Shown one piece after another: positions 1 to 10,297 of a stretch of DNA of 64,000 nt. A model generated the notes under the pieces. It saw only the letters and a program-made list of their open reading frames with translations. It made no database searches and was not told where the DNA came from. Source of the DNA: Variovorax sp. CF079 (GTDB taxonomy: Bacteria; Pseudomonadota; Gammaproteobacteria; Burkholderiales; Burkholderiaceae_C); NCBI RefSeq assembly GCF_900101545.1, contig NZ_FMZU01000009.1:124001-188000 (forward strand). Reading direction: 5' to 3'. Every line of letters starts with the position of its first letter. Position 1 is the first letter of the stretch. The position numbers were made by a program, and so were the translations under genes.

Positions 1-2
1 GC

Positions 3-548
3 AACGTGCACCGTGCCTGGATCGCCACCGAAGAAGGCTCGCTGCGCATCTACGGCCTGGGCAACGTGCCCACCGGCACCACGGTCACGGACGTCGTCGA
101 GAAGGGCCGTGTCGCGATCGGGAAGAACCCGACCTCGCTGGCAATCTCGAAGATCGATCCGGAGAACAAGACCATCGAACCGCTGAACCAGCAGGTGCTC
201 GTGGCCTCGCGCGGCGATCGCAAGATCCAGTGGGTGAGGTTCGCAGGCGACGGCAACAGCGGCAGTGTGGTTCGCACCCTGCAGGACTCGCGCATCGTCG
301 ACCCGATTGCGGTCGAGGATGCCGACAACTTCGCAAGCGACAACATGGTCTTGAGCATTGCGGACTACACCGGCAAGGTCGTGTCGAACTACCGCTACGG
401 TTCCGTGGTCTTCGCGGGCGGCGGGGCCTGCTCGGCGTCATCGGGCGGCTGCCCGGTGCAGCCGACCGGTGGCATGAACATGGAGTTCGGCGGCAGCTTC
501 ACGATGGAGGGCCGGCCCTTCACGCTCAGGTCGGCCAACGTGCCCTGA
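3..548 (+). CDS. C-terminal part of an unidentified, possibly beta-propeller protein (partial)
   Basis: The reading frame is open from the window edge to TGA at 546-548, so the start lies outside. The visible 180 or so residues contain short repeating units of the kind IATEEGSLRIYGLGNVP and QVLVASRGDRKIQWVRF, which resemble blades of YncE/NHL-like propellers. The C-terminal end is Gly/Ser rich with two cysteines (GGACSASSGGCP) that could form a disulfide in a secreted protein. I do not recognise the family. A strong hairpin terminator follows 28 bases after the stop, so this is the last gene of its transcript. Confidence 0.6.
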   Translation, partial: NVHRAWIATEEGSLRIYGLGNVPTGTTVTDVVEKGRVAIGKNPTSLAISKIDPENKTIEPLNQQVLVASRGDRKIQWVRFAGDGNSGSVVRTLQDSRIVDPIAVEDADNFASDNMVLSIADYTGKVVSNYRYGSVVFAGGGACSASSGGCPVQPTGGMNMEFGGSFTMEGRPFTLRSANVP

Positions 549-573
549 TCGCCCAGACCGTGATCTAGCCTGT

Positions 574-1305
574 CTACGGCCCGCCTCGTGCGGGCCGTTT
601 TTTTTGATTCAGCGCAGCCAGGCGCTCGGGCGTGCCGACGTCGGTCCAGTCGCCGGCGTAGAGCTCGGCGCCGACCCGGCCTTCCTCCATCGCCGCGCGC
701 AGGATGGGCGCGAGCGGCGCCTTGGCGCCCTGGGCATTGCCGGCTGGGATGCCGCAGTACGGCGGCGCGAACAGCCCCGCGCGATAGAGGCCGATGGTGG
801 AGAAGGTGTGCTTGACCGGCGCGTCATTCAACGCCAGCCCGGCCGGCGAAATCCCGAAGTCCCCGCGGAGGTTGTGCGGCGGGTTCGGCACCAGCCACAG
901 GTGGGCAAGCCGTCCGCTGGCCGCGAAGCGGTCGACCGCTTCCCCCGTGAACGCGAACTCCGGCGCGAACACGTCGCCCGCCAGCACCCAGAAGATGTCG
1001 CCCAGAAGCGGCAGCGCACGCACGATGCCGCCCGCCGTCTCGAGTGCACCACCAAAATCGCGGCCCTCGTGGGAGTAAGAAATGGCGGAAGCCGCATGGC
1101 GGTGCCCGAAGCGAAGCGGGATCTGCTCGCCCAGCCAGTCGGTATTGACCACGAGCTCGGTGAAGCCGCCCGCCGCCAGCGCCTCGATCGGCCACTGCAT
1201 CAGCGGCTTGCCTTGAACCTCGAGCAAGGGCTTGGGCGTGACATCGGTCAGCGGCCGCATGCGCACGCCGCGCCCGGCGGCGAGGATCATTGCCTTGATG
1301 CTCAC
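574..1305 (-). CDS. murU: N-acetylmuramate alpha-1-phosphate uridylyltransferase (nucleotidyltransferase)
   Basis: About 243 residues, the usual size for MurU. The N-terminal nucleotide-binding signature MILAAGRGVRMRPLTD with TPKPLLEV is followed by the metal-binding aspartate in LAGDVF. The family couples UTP to MurNAc-1-phosphate in the peptidoglycan recycling shortcut. I chose the GTG start at 1305 because it overlaps the speD stop (GTGA), which suggests translational coupling; an ATG five codons later is an alternative. The C-terminus runs into the opposing terminator hairpin. A general sugar-1-phosphate nucleotidyltransferase role cannot be excluded, but the sequence pattern is that of MurU. 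Confidence 0.82.
   Translation of the reverse strand: MSIKAMILAAGRGVRMRPLTDVTPKPLLEVQGKPLMQWPIEALAAGGFTELVVNTDWLGEQIPLRFGHRHAASAISYSHEGRDFGGALETAGGIVRALPLLGDIFWVLAGDVFAPEFAFTGEAVDRFAASGRLAHLWLVPNPPHNLRGDFGISPAGLALNDAPVKHTFSTIGLYRAGLFAPPYCGIPAGNAQGAKAPLAPILRAAMEEGRVGAELYAGDWTDVGTPERLAALNQKKRPARGGP
576..606 (+). terminator. Rho-independent terminator of the first gene
   Basis: Perfect 9-bp stem ACGGCCCGC / GCGGGCCGT with loop CTCGT, followed by a run of eight T on the plus strand. It lies inside the last codons of the opposing murU gene, whose C-terminal residues KKRPARGGP are encoded by the hairpin and its A tract. On the minus strand no T run follows, so it should act only on plus-strand transcripts. 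Confidence 0.85.
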
Positions 1306-1694
1306 GCTGCCTCGGCCTTCTCGATCGCGCCGCGCCTCAATGCGTGCCTTTCCGCGTGGCCCGGCACGAACAGCGCCTCCAGGGCCTCCATCACCGCCCT
1401 CGCCTTGGCGGAGTGGTCGGCGCCAAAGTTGCACACGTAGACATCGAGCGTCACGCCGCGCTGTTCGGGCCAGGTGTGGACGCACAGGTGCGACTCAGCC
1501 AGAAGCACGGTAGCTGTCACGCCGCCCGGACCCAGCGGCGTGGCCGGAAAGGTGTGGAACAGCTTGCCGACCGCCTGCAGCCCGGCAGCCTCCACGGCCT
1601 TGGCGCAAGCCGCGCCGACGGCCTGGGCGTCCACCAGCCAATGCGTCCCGCAGCGGCAGTCGTGGAGGTCGGCGGTGAGATGCAAGCCATGCAT
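1302..1694 (-). CDS. speD: S-adenosylmethionine decarboxylase proenzyme
   Basis: A prokaryotic-type SpeD of about 130 residues. It carries the self-processing motif AESHLCVHTWPE, in which the chain is cleaved between Glu67 and Ser68 and the serine becomes the pyruvoyl cofactor. The conserved region LDVYVCNFG includes the catalytic cysteine. The enzyme makes decarboxylated SAM, the aminopropyl donor for spermidine synthesis. The start is taken at ATG 1694 (MHGLHLTADL); a GTG at 1703 adds three residues. It overlaps murU by 3 bases and is divergent from tkt. Confidence 0.9.
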   Translation of the reverse strand: MHGLHLTADLHDCRCGTHWLVDAQAVGAACAKAVEAAGLQAVGKLFHTFPATPLGPGGVTATVLLAESHLCVHTWPEQRGVTLDVYVCNFGADHSAKARAVMEALEALFVPGHAERHALRRGAIEKAEAA

Positions 1695-1797
1695 GGGCGG
1701 CACTCTAGCAGCCCGACCTCTGCCCCGGACGGCCCCCCGAAGCTCGCCCGTTAAAATACCGGGTTCCCCCTAACCTGCCCCCCAGAAAGCCGATCAG

Positions 1798-4896
<3,099 letters not shown>

Positions 4897-4919
4897 TTCG
4901 CTTCAACCTCAAGCAATAG

Positions 4920-4940
4920 CGCGCCTTCGGGCGCGTTTTT
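4920..4940 (+). terminator. Rho-independent terminator of tkt-gap
   Basis: Stem CGCGCC / GGCGCG with the very stable tetraloop TTCG, followed by TTTTT. It lies 24 bases after the gap stop and five bases before the end of the convergent HipB-like gene. Confidence 0.85.
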
Positions 4941-4944
4941 GTTA

Positions 4945-5196
4945 TCAAGCCGCTTGCAACAGTCGCTTGATCGTTTGCCGCGTCGTCGACGCCACGAATA
5001 GCTGTACGCGCCCCGCCAGCGTCTTGGCGCCGGACGCTAGGAAGCGGTTCCCCGTGTTGCCCAACCCCGCGATATCGAGCTGATTCAGTTGCAGAGCGCG
5101 CCGACGTTGGCGGATCAGCTCGCCCAGTTCGGTGGTGGAATGCACGACGGTGCCGTTCAAATTACCGACAGGTAAGTTCGAGGCTGATTCGGTCAT
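4945..5196 (-). CDS. HipB-like XRE-family DNA-binding protein, C-terminus unusual
   Basis: 83 residues. Residues 22-56 (TELGELIRQRRRALQLNQ then LDIAGLGNTGNRFL) match the helix-turn-helix of HipB-like antitoxin regulators. After GNRF the family normally continues with a conserved Ser-Glu-x-Glu-x-Gly-Lys segment; here that segment is missing and the chain runs LASGAKTLAGRV to an unrelated-looking tail. A small deletion, frameshift or a divergent subfamily could explain this. No hipA kinase is adjacent, so it is an orphan. Three copies of one palindrome lie in and upstream of the gene at about 50-bp intervals, which argues strongly for an autoregulating repressor. Base composition is lower in G+C than in neighbouring genes. 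Confidence 0.6.
   Translation of the reverse strand: MTESASNLPVGNLNGTVVHSTTELGELIRQRRRALQLNQLDIAGLGNTGNRFLASGAKTLAGRVQLFVASTTRQTIKRLLQAA
5160..5177. promoter_or_regulatory. Operator copy 1 of HipB-like regulator (intragenic)
   Basis: AATTACC-GACA-GGTAAGT, an inverted repeat with one mismatch, inside the first codons of the HipB-like gene. Same architecture as the two copies upstream. Confidence 0.6.
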
Positions 5197-5209
5197 GGAT
5201 CTCCCGTTT

Positions 5210-5227
5210 AATTACCTTTCGGTAATT
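5210..5227. promoter_or_regulatory. Operator copy 2 of HipB-like regulator
   Basis: AATTACC-TTTC-GGTAATT, perfect 7-bp arms with a 4-bp spacer, 14 bases upstream of the start codon at 5196. Its centre is 50 bp from copy 1 and 51 bp from copy 3. Confidence 0.7.
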
Positions 5228-5260
5228 TTGCGTCTTTGAGCCCGTAGAAAGTCAAGAAAT

Positions 5261-5278
5261 AATGACCGCTCGGTAATT
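5261..5278. promoter_or_regulatory. Operator copy 3 of HipB-like regulator
   Basis: AATGACC-GCTC-GGTAATT, one mismatch between the arms, same spacer length as the other copies. It lies about 65-82 bases upstream of the start codon, at the far end of the intergenic region next to the stop of the ABM gene. Confidence 0.6.
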
Positions 5279-5285
5279 CAAGGTA

Positions 5286-5594
5286 TCACACCGGCTCCAG
5301 CACGTGGATGACCCGGTTCTCGGTCCACTCCTTCACCTGGGCGCCGTAGGCCGCCATGTGCGGCGCGGCGGCATGGGCCTGCAGCGCGGCGAGCGTTTCC
5401 CACTTCTCGATGACGACGAAGGTGTCCGGGCCGAAGGAGCCGCGTGAGGGCGGCATGCCGGCTGCGTCCACCGTGGCGTTGTATTCGATGCAGCCCTGCT
5501 CGGCCAGCACCGCGGGTCGGTTGGCGCGGAAGGCTTCGAGGATCCGATCGCGTTGGCCGGGCTTGGCCGTGATGACGGCGACGACGTGAATCAT
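5286..5594 (-). CDS. ABM-domain (YgiN-like) putative quinol monooxygenase
   Basis: 102 residues, the length of single-domain antibiotic-biosynthesis-monooxygenase proteins. It begins MIHVVAVITAKPGQ and continues with the family pattern of an early strand, a central FVVIEKWETLAALQAH segment and PHMAAY near the C-terminus. Such proteins are small cofactor-free dimers, often quinol monooxygenases; the substrate here is unknown. The ATG at 5594 is preceded by AGGAG at good spacing, which is why the longer upstream open frame is not used. Confidence 0.8.
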   Translation of the reverse strand: MIHVVAVITAKPGQRDRILEAFRANRPAVLAEQGCIEYNATVDAAGMPPSRGSFGPDTFVVIEKWETLAALQAHAAAPHMAAYGAQVKEWTENRVIHVLEPV

Positions 5595-5676
5595 GGGCAG
5601 GTGCTCCTCTTGGAATGGAGCGTCGAATTTAGAGCCAAGAAGCCGTTCGCGCCTGTCGCGTCGGGAGCGGCCCTCG

Positions 5677-5961
5677 TCAAGCCCTGGCGCCCGCCGGCCC
5701 GGCCGGGCGCCACCCGCGCTCGGGCATGTCGTGGGCATGGTGGAGTTGCATGCCTTGCGTCACGAAGCTCATGACGCCGCGGCGCCGAAGGGCGTCGGTC
5801 ACGATCTTGTGGTCGAAAGGCGTCGTGTCGCGGCCCGCGGAAATGAACGCGGACTTCGTGTAGCGGTGCTGGTCGCGGGGCTGGCGCTCTCCCACGATCC
5901 GATCCAGCACACGGCTCGAGAGGTTGTCGGGCCTGCCCTGGTTGGGCACTCTCCGCCGCAT
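5677..5961 (-). CDS. Hypothetical protein, doubtful
   Basis: An open frame of 94 codons directly behind the alpha/beta hydrolase gene. The middle (RYTKSAFISAGRDTTPFDHK, then MSFVTQGMQLHHAHDM) has a protein-like composition unlike the arginine-rich frames seen on shadow strands, but the ends are low quality and I recognise no family. It could be a small real gene or the remnant of a larger one. No clear ribosome site is visible. Confidence 0.3.
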   Translation of the reverse strand: MRRRVPNQGRPDNLSSRVLDRIVGERQPRDQHRYTKSAFISAGRDTTPFDHKIVTDALRRRGVMSFVTQGMQLHHAHDMPERGWRPAGPAGARA

Positions 5962-5967
5962 GACGCC

Positions 5968-6726
5968 CTACGCGCCGGCCCGCGCCGCCCAGCGGCCGAC
6001 CTGCTCGGCCAGCCAGGGCCCGTCGTCCAGCGGCAGGTCATGGCCGGCCGTGGGATGTTCGACCAGCGCCACGCCCCACTGCCGCGCCAGGCGCCGCGAA
6101 CAGCGCACGTCCACCAGGGCGTCGCGCGCGCTGCCGAGCACCAGCAAGGGCACGGCCGGCGCCTGCACCGGCGCACGGTAACGCGCCGCGGCCAGCAGCT
6201 GCCGCAAGGCGTTGGATGGCGACACCGGCCGGGCTTCGCGCAGCGCCGTCCAGTCCTCGATCACGGCCGCGTCCGGCTGCACGTGGCGGCTGGTCAGGCG
6301 CAGGATCGTTTGCTCGCGTCCGCGCGCGGCCTGGCGCGCGAACAGAAGATCGAGCAAGGCACCGTAATTCGCCGGACGCAGGCGCCGATACCAGGGGCTG
6401 AAAGGGCGCAGGCTGGTGTTGATCAGCACGCAGCCGGCGAGCTCCTGGCGATGCTTCGCGGCCCAGTCCACCGCCACCATCGCACCGAGCGACATCGCAA
6501 GCAGATGCCAGGGCGGCTCGACCCCCAGGGCTAGCAGCTGCCGACGGCAGTCTTCCATCGTCGCCTCGATCCGCGCCGGGCTGCGTGCCTGGTTCAGGCG
6601 CCCGTTGCCGGGAAGGTCGAGCGCCACGATCCGGGCCCCCGGCAGGCGCTCCTGCAGAAGCTCGGGGAAGTGCCCCCAATGGCCGCTCTCACGCGTCAAC
6701 CCGCGCAGCAGGACCCAGGTGCTCAT
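5968..6726 (-). CDS. Alpha/beta-fold hydrolase
   Basis: 252 residues. It starts MSTWVLLRGLTRESGHWG and has the oxyanion region, LDLPGNGR, the nucleophile elbow LLAMSLGAMVAVDW (Ser at the A-M-S-L-G turn rather than the canonical G-x-S-x-G) and a C-terminal GHDLPLDDGPWL with the catalytic histidine. The layout matches BioH/RutD-type esterases. The start codon overlaps the stop of the upstream M14 peptidase gene (ATGA), so the two are translationally coupled. Substrate unknown. Confidence 0.8.
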   Translation of the reverse strand: MSTWVLLRGLTRESGHWGHFPELLQERLPGARIVALDLPGNGRLNQARSPARIEATMEDCRRQLLALGVEPPWHLLAMSLGAMVAVDWAAKHRQELAGCVLINTSLRPFSPWYRRLRPANYGALLDLLFARQAARGREQTILRLTSRHVQPDAAVIEDWTALREARPVSPSNALRQLLAAARYRAPVQAPAVPLLVLGSARDALVDVRCSRRLARQWGVALVEHPTAGHDLPLDDGPWLAEQVGRWAARAGA

Positions 6727-7748
6727 AAGGGCTGTCGTCCGTACCACCTGGCCATCGCCTGCTGCCGGTGATGCGCTCTCTGTTCGCCGGCCGGCAGCCA
6801 TCGTTCGTAGCTGCACACGGCCCGGGTGATGAAGTCCAGCCAGCCGATGTGCCGGCGCAGCACGCGCTGCTGCCGGTGCTCGATCATCGGATTGAAGATG
6901 CCGTGGCGCGAGAAGATCTGGCGCGGGTTCTTCTTGATCCACAGCCACGAGCCCATCTCCAGCGTCACCGGCAGGAACACCGTGTCCGGCCGATTGGTGG
7001 CGCCGAGGTACAGGTGGTCCCACAGGTCGCCGTGGGCCAGGTACTGGCGGCTCTGCGGTTCCAGCACGTAGCGGTGATGCAGCAGCGTCTGGTCGAGGAT
7101 CTCGCACAGCGCGTGCATCTCGGGAAGATGCGCGATCGGGCGGGAGGTGTGCGCGTAGGGAAACCAGATGCGGTCGGTCAGGCCGAAGCCGGAGTGGCAA
7201 TCCACCGCGACGCTCAAGGGCCGGCCCAGCAGCTCGGTCTCGACCAGCGCGCACAGCGCGGCGCTCTCGCATTCCATCGGCTGGCCCTGCGCGCCGCGGT
7301 ACCACGGCAGGCCGGCGCTGATGCGCTGGCCACCGACCAGGTAGGGCACCCGCTCCTTCGACTCGACCGGCGCATTGCGCATCAGGTCGACGCCGTTGGG
7401 ATTGGCGCGTGTGCCGAGCCACAGCCCGCCCGGATTGACCAGCGGCATGAACACCAGGCGCATGGCTTCCAGTTGCCGGTGCAGCGTCTCGTCCCACGCG
7501 AGCCGCATCACGATGCTGCGCAGGTGGGCGATCGTCACCTCGGCGCCGATGCGCTCCAGGCCATGCACGCCGCCGAAGAAGCCGACCGCCGGGGCATCCG
7601 CTCGCGCGCTGCCGAGCACGAAGGCGTGGACCGGAAAGCGCTGCTCGCCGGCCACGACCTCACACAGCACGCGCTGCTCCATCAGCGGGCCCGCCAGCTG
7701 GGCGAGCCTCTGCAGCTCCAGCAGTTCAGGCAGATCCGTCGGATTCAC
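6723..7748 (-). CDS. M14-family zinc carboxypeptidase
   Basis: 341 residues. The zinc ligands of M14 peptidases are visible: HGLE (His-x-x-Glu) near residue 63 and the third ligand in VAVDCHSGFG near residue 190. NPNGVDLMRN supplies the substrate-binding Asn-Arg pair. LPVTLEMGSW contains the probable catalytic glutamate. No signal peptide is apparent, so it is probably cytoplasmic, as in the succinylglutamate desuccinylase/AGBL-like branch. It forms an operon with the overlapping alpha/beta hydrolase. Confidence 0.85.
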   Translation of the reverse strand: MNPTDLPELLELQRLAQLAGPLMEQRVLCEVVAGEQRFPVHAFVLGSARADAPAVGFFGGVHGLERIGAEVTIAHLRSIVMRLAWDETLHRQLEAMRLVFMPLVNPGGLWLGTRANPNGVDLMRNAPVESKERVPYLVGGQRISAGLPWYRGAQGQPMECESAALCALVETELLGRPLSVAVDCHSGFGLTDRIWFPYAHTSRPIAHLPEMHALCEILDQTLLHHRYVLEPQSRQYLAHGDLWDHLYLGATNRPDTVFLPVTLEMGSWLWIKKNPRQIFSRHGIFNPMIEHRQQRVLRRHIGWLDFITRAVCSYERWLPAGEQRAHHRQQAMARWYGRQPL

Positions 7749-7831
7749 TCGTCAAATGGAAGTCGGGTGAAACCAGGATAGCGGCATTGCATGCCATCAA
7801 CGTGTCATATGACGCTCTTAGGGTGGGACCC

Positions 7832-7963
7832 ATGCCTCACATGCTCTGGCCCACCACGACCCATTCCATCCGCGCACTCGGCGGCGCCCTCGTCTGGGGC
7901 GTGGTCGAAGTGGTCGCTCTGGCGCGCTCGCGCTGGAGCGCCCGCAGGCACGCCAGCCACTGA
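7832..7963 (+). CDS. Small hypothetical membrane-type protein (43 aa)
   Basis: Reads MPHMLWPTTTHSIRALGG followed by ALVWGVVEVVALARSRW and a basic tail. It has one amphipathic or membrane-spanning stretch of about 18 residues. An AGGGTGGG ribosome site sits just upstream of ATG 7832. It lies in an otherwise empty 228-bp gap between the M14 gene (divergent) and the VOC gene (convergent). The pattern is that of small conserved proteins of Comamonadaceae, but I cannot confirm conservation. Confidence 0.45.
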   Translation: MPHMLWPTTTHSIRALGGALVWGVVEVVALARSRWSARRHASH

Positions 7964-7976
7964 ACGCGGGGCGGTC

Positions 7977-8402
7977 TCACTCCGCCAGCACCATCCACGA
8001 CACGCCGAAGCGGTCGGCCACCATGCCAAAGGCCGGCGAGAAGAAGGTCTTGGCCATCGGCATCTGCACCTGGCCGCCTTCGCTCAGGGCCGCGAAGAGG
8101 CGCCGGGCTTCGGCTTCGTCCTTTGCGGTGAGCGCGAGCGAAATGCCCTCGAACTTGGGTTGTCCCGCGGCCATGCCGTCGGAGGCCAGCAGCTCGGTCT
8201 CGCCGATCTGGAAGGACGCGTGCATCACCTTGTCCGGCGAGATGGGCGCGCCGGAGCCGTTGCCGCATCCTTCGGCGCCGGCCGGGTCGGGGTTGTCCTT
8301 GAAGCGCATCAGGTCCTTCACCTTGGCGCCTAGCTTGCTGCTGTAGAACTCGAGCGCCTCTTCGCAGCGGCCGTCGAAGAAGAGATAGGACTGGACTTTC
8401 AT
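7977..8402 (-). CDS. VOC-family protein, PhnB-like
   Basis: 141 residues, single VOC (glyoxalase/bleomycin-resistance fold) protein of the PhnB subfamily. It starts MKVQSYLFFDGRCEEALEFY, contains PDKVMHASFQIGETELLASD and ends with FGMVADRFGVSWMVLAE, all characteristic of PhnB. The function of this subfamily is mostly unknown. The ATG at 8402 has an AAGGAG ribosome site. It follows a second VOC gene after 47 bases and probably shares its TetR-controlled promoter. Confidence 0.88.
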   Translation of the reverse strand: MKVQSYLFFDGRCEEALEFYSSKLGAKVKDLMRFKDNPDPAGAEGCGNGSGAPISPDKVMHASFQIGETELLASDGMAAGQPKFEGISLALTAKDEAEARRLFAALSEGGQVQMPMAKTFFSPAFGMVADRFGVSWMVLAE

Positions 8403-8449
8403 TTCGGATCTCCTTGGGGGTGGGTGGGGGGATATCGCCGATTCCGGCT

Positions 8450-8857
8450 TCAGCTCTTGGGAAAAGCGCTCATGTCCATGTACGCCAGCTCCCAGAGATG
8501 ACCGTCCAGGTCCTCGAAGCCGTGCTGGTACATGAAGCCGTGGTCCTGCGCCTTGTTGGGCGTGCTGCCGCCGGCGGCCACCGCCTTGGCGACCTGCGCA
8601 TCGACCTCGGCGCGGCTGTCGCACGAGAGGCACAGCAGCACCTCGGTGCTCTTCTTGGCGTCGGCGATGGCCTTGGGCGTGAAGGTCTTGAAGTAGCTCT
8701 CGACCAAGAGCATCACGTAGATGTTCTCGCTGACGATCATGCAGGTGGCGTTCTCGTCGGTGAACTGCGGGTTGAACTTGAAACCGAGCGCTGTGAAGAA
8801 CGCGACCGATTTGTCGAGGTTCTTGACCGGCAGGTTCACGTAGATCTGGGTCGCCAT
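8450..8857 (-). CDS. VOC-family protein, glyoxalase-like
   Basis: 135 residues. It begins MATQIYVNLPVKNLDKSVAF and has the lactoylglutathione-lyase-like pattern ALGFKFNPQFTDENATCMIV and a C-terminal GFEDLDGHLWELAYMD with the metal-ligand glutamate. It belongs to the extradiol/glyoxalase group of unknown substrate. It is first gene after the divergent TetR regulator and has two palindromes in its promoter region. Confidence 0.87.
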   Translation of the reverse strand: MATQIYVNLPVKNLDKSVAFFTALGFKFNPQFTDENATCMIVSENIYVMLLVESYFKTFTPKAIADAKKSTEVLLCLSCDSRAEVDAQVAKAVAAGGSTPNKAQDHGFMYQHGFEDLDGHLWELAYMDMSAFPKS

Positions 8858-8904
8858 GCGTGTCTCCTTTGGAAAGTGCGGTGGAGTTGAGGAAAAGGCA
8901 TATG

Positions 8905-8923
8905 TTGTGTACAACGTCCACAA
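8905..8923. promoter_or_regulatory. Operator A of the TetR regulator / VOC pair
   Basis: TTGTGTAC-AAC-GTCCACAA: 8-bp arms with one mismatch around a 3-bp spacer, between the two divergent start codons. Its centre is 33 bp from operator B, about three helical turns. Confidence 0.6.
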
Positions 8924-8937
8924 GAAGATAGCAGACA

Positions 8938-8956
8938 TAATGGACGCTGTCCACAT
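8938..8956. promoter_or_regulatory. Operator B of the TetR regulator / VOC pair
   Basis: TAATGGAC-GCT-GTCCACAT: the core TGGAC-N3-GTCCA is perfect and repeats the architecture of operator A. It overlaps a possible upstream start codon (8955) of the TetR gene, consistent with autorepression. Confidence 0.6.
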
Positions 8957-8966
8957 GGAATTGAAA

Positions 8967-9611
8967 ATGAGTGTTCCCCGCCCCGTCCCGCCTGCACGCA
9001 GCACCTATCGCCATGGCGATCTGCGGCGTGCGCTGCTGGAGGCGGGGGTCGAGTTGGCGCGCAGCGGCGGGCCCGAAGCGGTGGTGCTGCGCGAGGCCAC
9101 GCGGCGCGCCGGCGTGGTTCCCAATGCGGCTTACCGGCACTTCGCGAGCCGCCAGGCGCTCTTGCAGGCGGTGCGTGCCGCCGCCCTGGCAGCGGTCGCG
9201 ACCGCGATGGAGGCCGAGCTCGCGGCGCAGCGCACCGATGGCGACCCTGCCGAAGCCGCCCGTGCTGCGGTGCGCGCCATCGGCACCGGCTACCTGCGCT
9301 TCGCGCAGACCGAGACCGGGCTGTTCCGCACCGCCTTCGGTGCGCCGGTGGATGTGGAAGACGCGCCGCCCGAGGCCAAGAGCGGCCAGAGCGGGCTGAA
9401 TCCCTTCGAGCTGCTGGGCGCCGCGCTCGATCAGCTGGTCGCGGCCGGGGCGCTGCCGCCCGAGCGCAGGCCCGGCGCGGAATTCCTGGCCTGGTCGGCG
9501 GTGCACGGCCTCGCGCTGCTCATCATCGACGGGCCGCTGCGCGGCATGCCGCGCGAGCAGACGGACGCGCTGGGTCAGCAGCTGCTGGACATGGTCGAAA
9601 AAGGTCTCTAG
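8967..9611 (+). CDS. TetR/AcrR-family transcriptional regulator
   Basis: 214 residues from ATG 8967 (an in-frame ATG at 8955 is possible). The N-terminal DNA-binding domain runs from [17 protein letters not shown] through [19 protein letters not shown] to the recognition-helix end [10 protein letters not shown]. The C-terminal ligand domain is of the type seen with WHG-motif regulators ([19 protein letters not shown]). It is divergent from the two VOC genes and mpg starts 5 bases after its stop. Two TGGAC-N3-GTCCA-type palindromes in front of it are the likely binding sites. Confidence 0.88.
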   Translation: MSVPRPVPPARSTYRHGDLRRALLEAGVELARSGGPEAVVLREATRRAGVVPNAAYRHFASRQALLQAVRAAALAAVATAMEAELAAQRTDGDPAEAARAAVRAIGTGYLRFAQTETGLFRTAFGAPVDVEDAPPEAKSGQSGLNPFELLGAALDQLVAAGALPPERRPGAEFLAWSAVHGLALLIIDGPLRGMPREQTDALGQQLLDMVEKGL

Positions 9612-9616
9612 CGACC

Positions 9617-10297
9617 ATGACCGGGCTGCGCCGCGTGAAGCCCCATCGCCCGCTTGCCGCGGCTGCCGCCATCGACTTCGCCGCGCCCTCGCATGAGGTC
9701 GCGCGCCTGTTGATCGGCGTCACGCTGCTGGTCGACGGCGTCGGCGGCCGCATCGTCGAGACCGAGGCCTACGACCGCGACGACCCGGCCTCGCACAGCT
9801 TCGGCGGCCCGACCCTGCGCAACGCCGCGATGTTCGGGCCGCCGGGGCGCGCCTACGTCTATCGCTCCTACGGCATCCACTGGTGCCTCAACTTCGTCTG
9901 CCGCGAGGAAGGGCATGGCGCCGGGGTGCTGATCCGCGCGCTGGCGCCGGCGATGGGGATCGAGCGCATGCGCGAGCGCCGCGGGCTCGAGGACATCCGC
10001 CTGCTCTGCGCCGGCCCCGGCCGCGTCGCGCAGGCGCTGGGCATCGACGGCGCCTTCAACGGCCGTGCGCTGGACCGCCCGCCCTTCGTGCTGCTGGCCG
10101 CGGCGGACGATCATCCGGCCGTGATGGTCGAGGCCGGGCCGCGCATCGGCATCTCCAAGGCGGCCAACGTGCCATGGCGCTTCGGCGAGCGCGGCTCGCG
10201 CTTTCTCAGCAAGCCCTTCCGTCCGGCAGCGCGCGGCGCGATCAGTGCGCCCCCAGGTTCTCCTCGCGGGCGACCTGCTGCAGGCTCTCGTAGATGA
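9617..10297 (+). CDS. mpg: 3-methyladenine DNA glycosylase (AAG/Mpg family)
   Basis: 226 residues. It has the AAG-family motifs [19 protein letters not shown] (catalytic glutamate in ETEAY), [19 protein letters not shown] and IHWCLNFV, and the C-terminal [12 protein letters not shown]. The enzyme excises alkylated purines in base-excision repair. It starts 5 bases after the TetR stop. The final 19 or so residues ([15 protein letters not shown]) are a low-complexity tail that overlaps the 3' end of the converging assembly-line gene by 56 bases; family members normally end near residue 205, so the tail is probably a by-product of the lost stop codon. Confidence 0.92.
   Translation: MTGLRRVKPHRPLAAAAAIDFAAPSHEVARLLIGVTLLVDGVGGRIVETEAYDRDDPASHSFGGPTLRNAAMFGPPGRAYVYRSYGIHWCLNFVCREEGHGAGVLIRALAPAMGIERMRERRGLEDIRLLCAGPGRVAQALGIDGAFNGRALDRPPFVLLAAADDHPAVMVEAGPRIGISKAANVPWRFGERGSRFLSKPFRPAARGAISAPPGSPRGRPAAGSRR

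Noticed and set aside
1752..1757. TAAAAT as a -10 element of tkt
   Set aside because: The spacing to the start is plausible, but I found no -35 element at the right distance, so I do not list it as a promoter.
8904..8915. GTTGTGTACAAC as a separate palindrome
   Set aside because: It is a shorter palindrome within operator A of the TetR/VOC pair; the longer TTGTGTAC/GTCCACAA reading shares its structure with operator B, so I kept that one.
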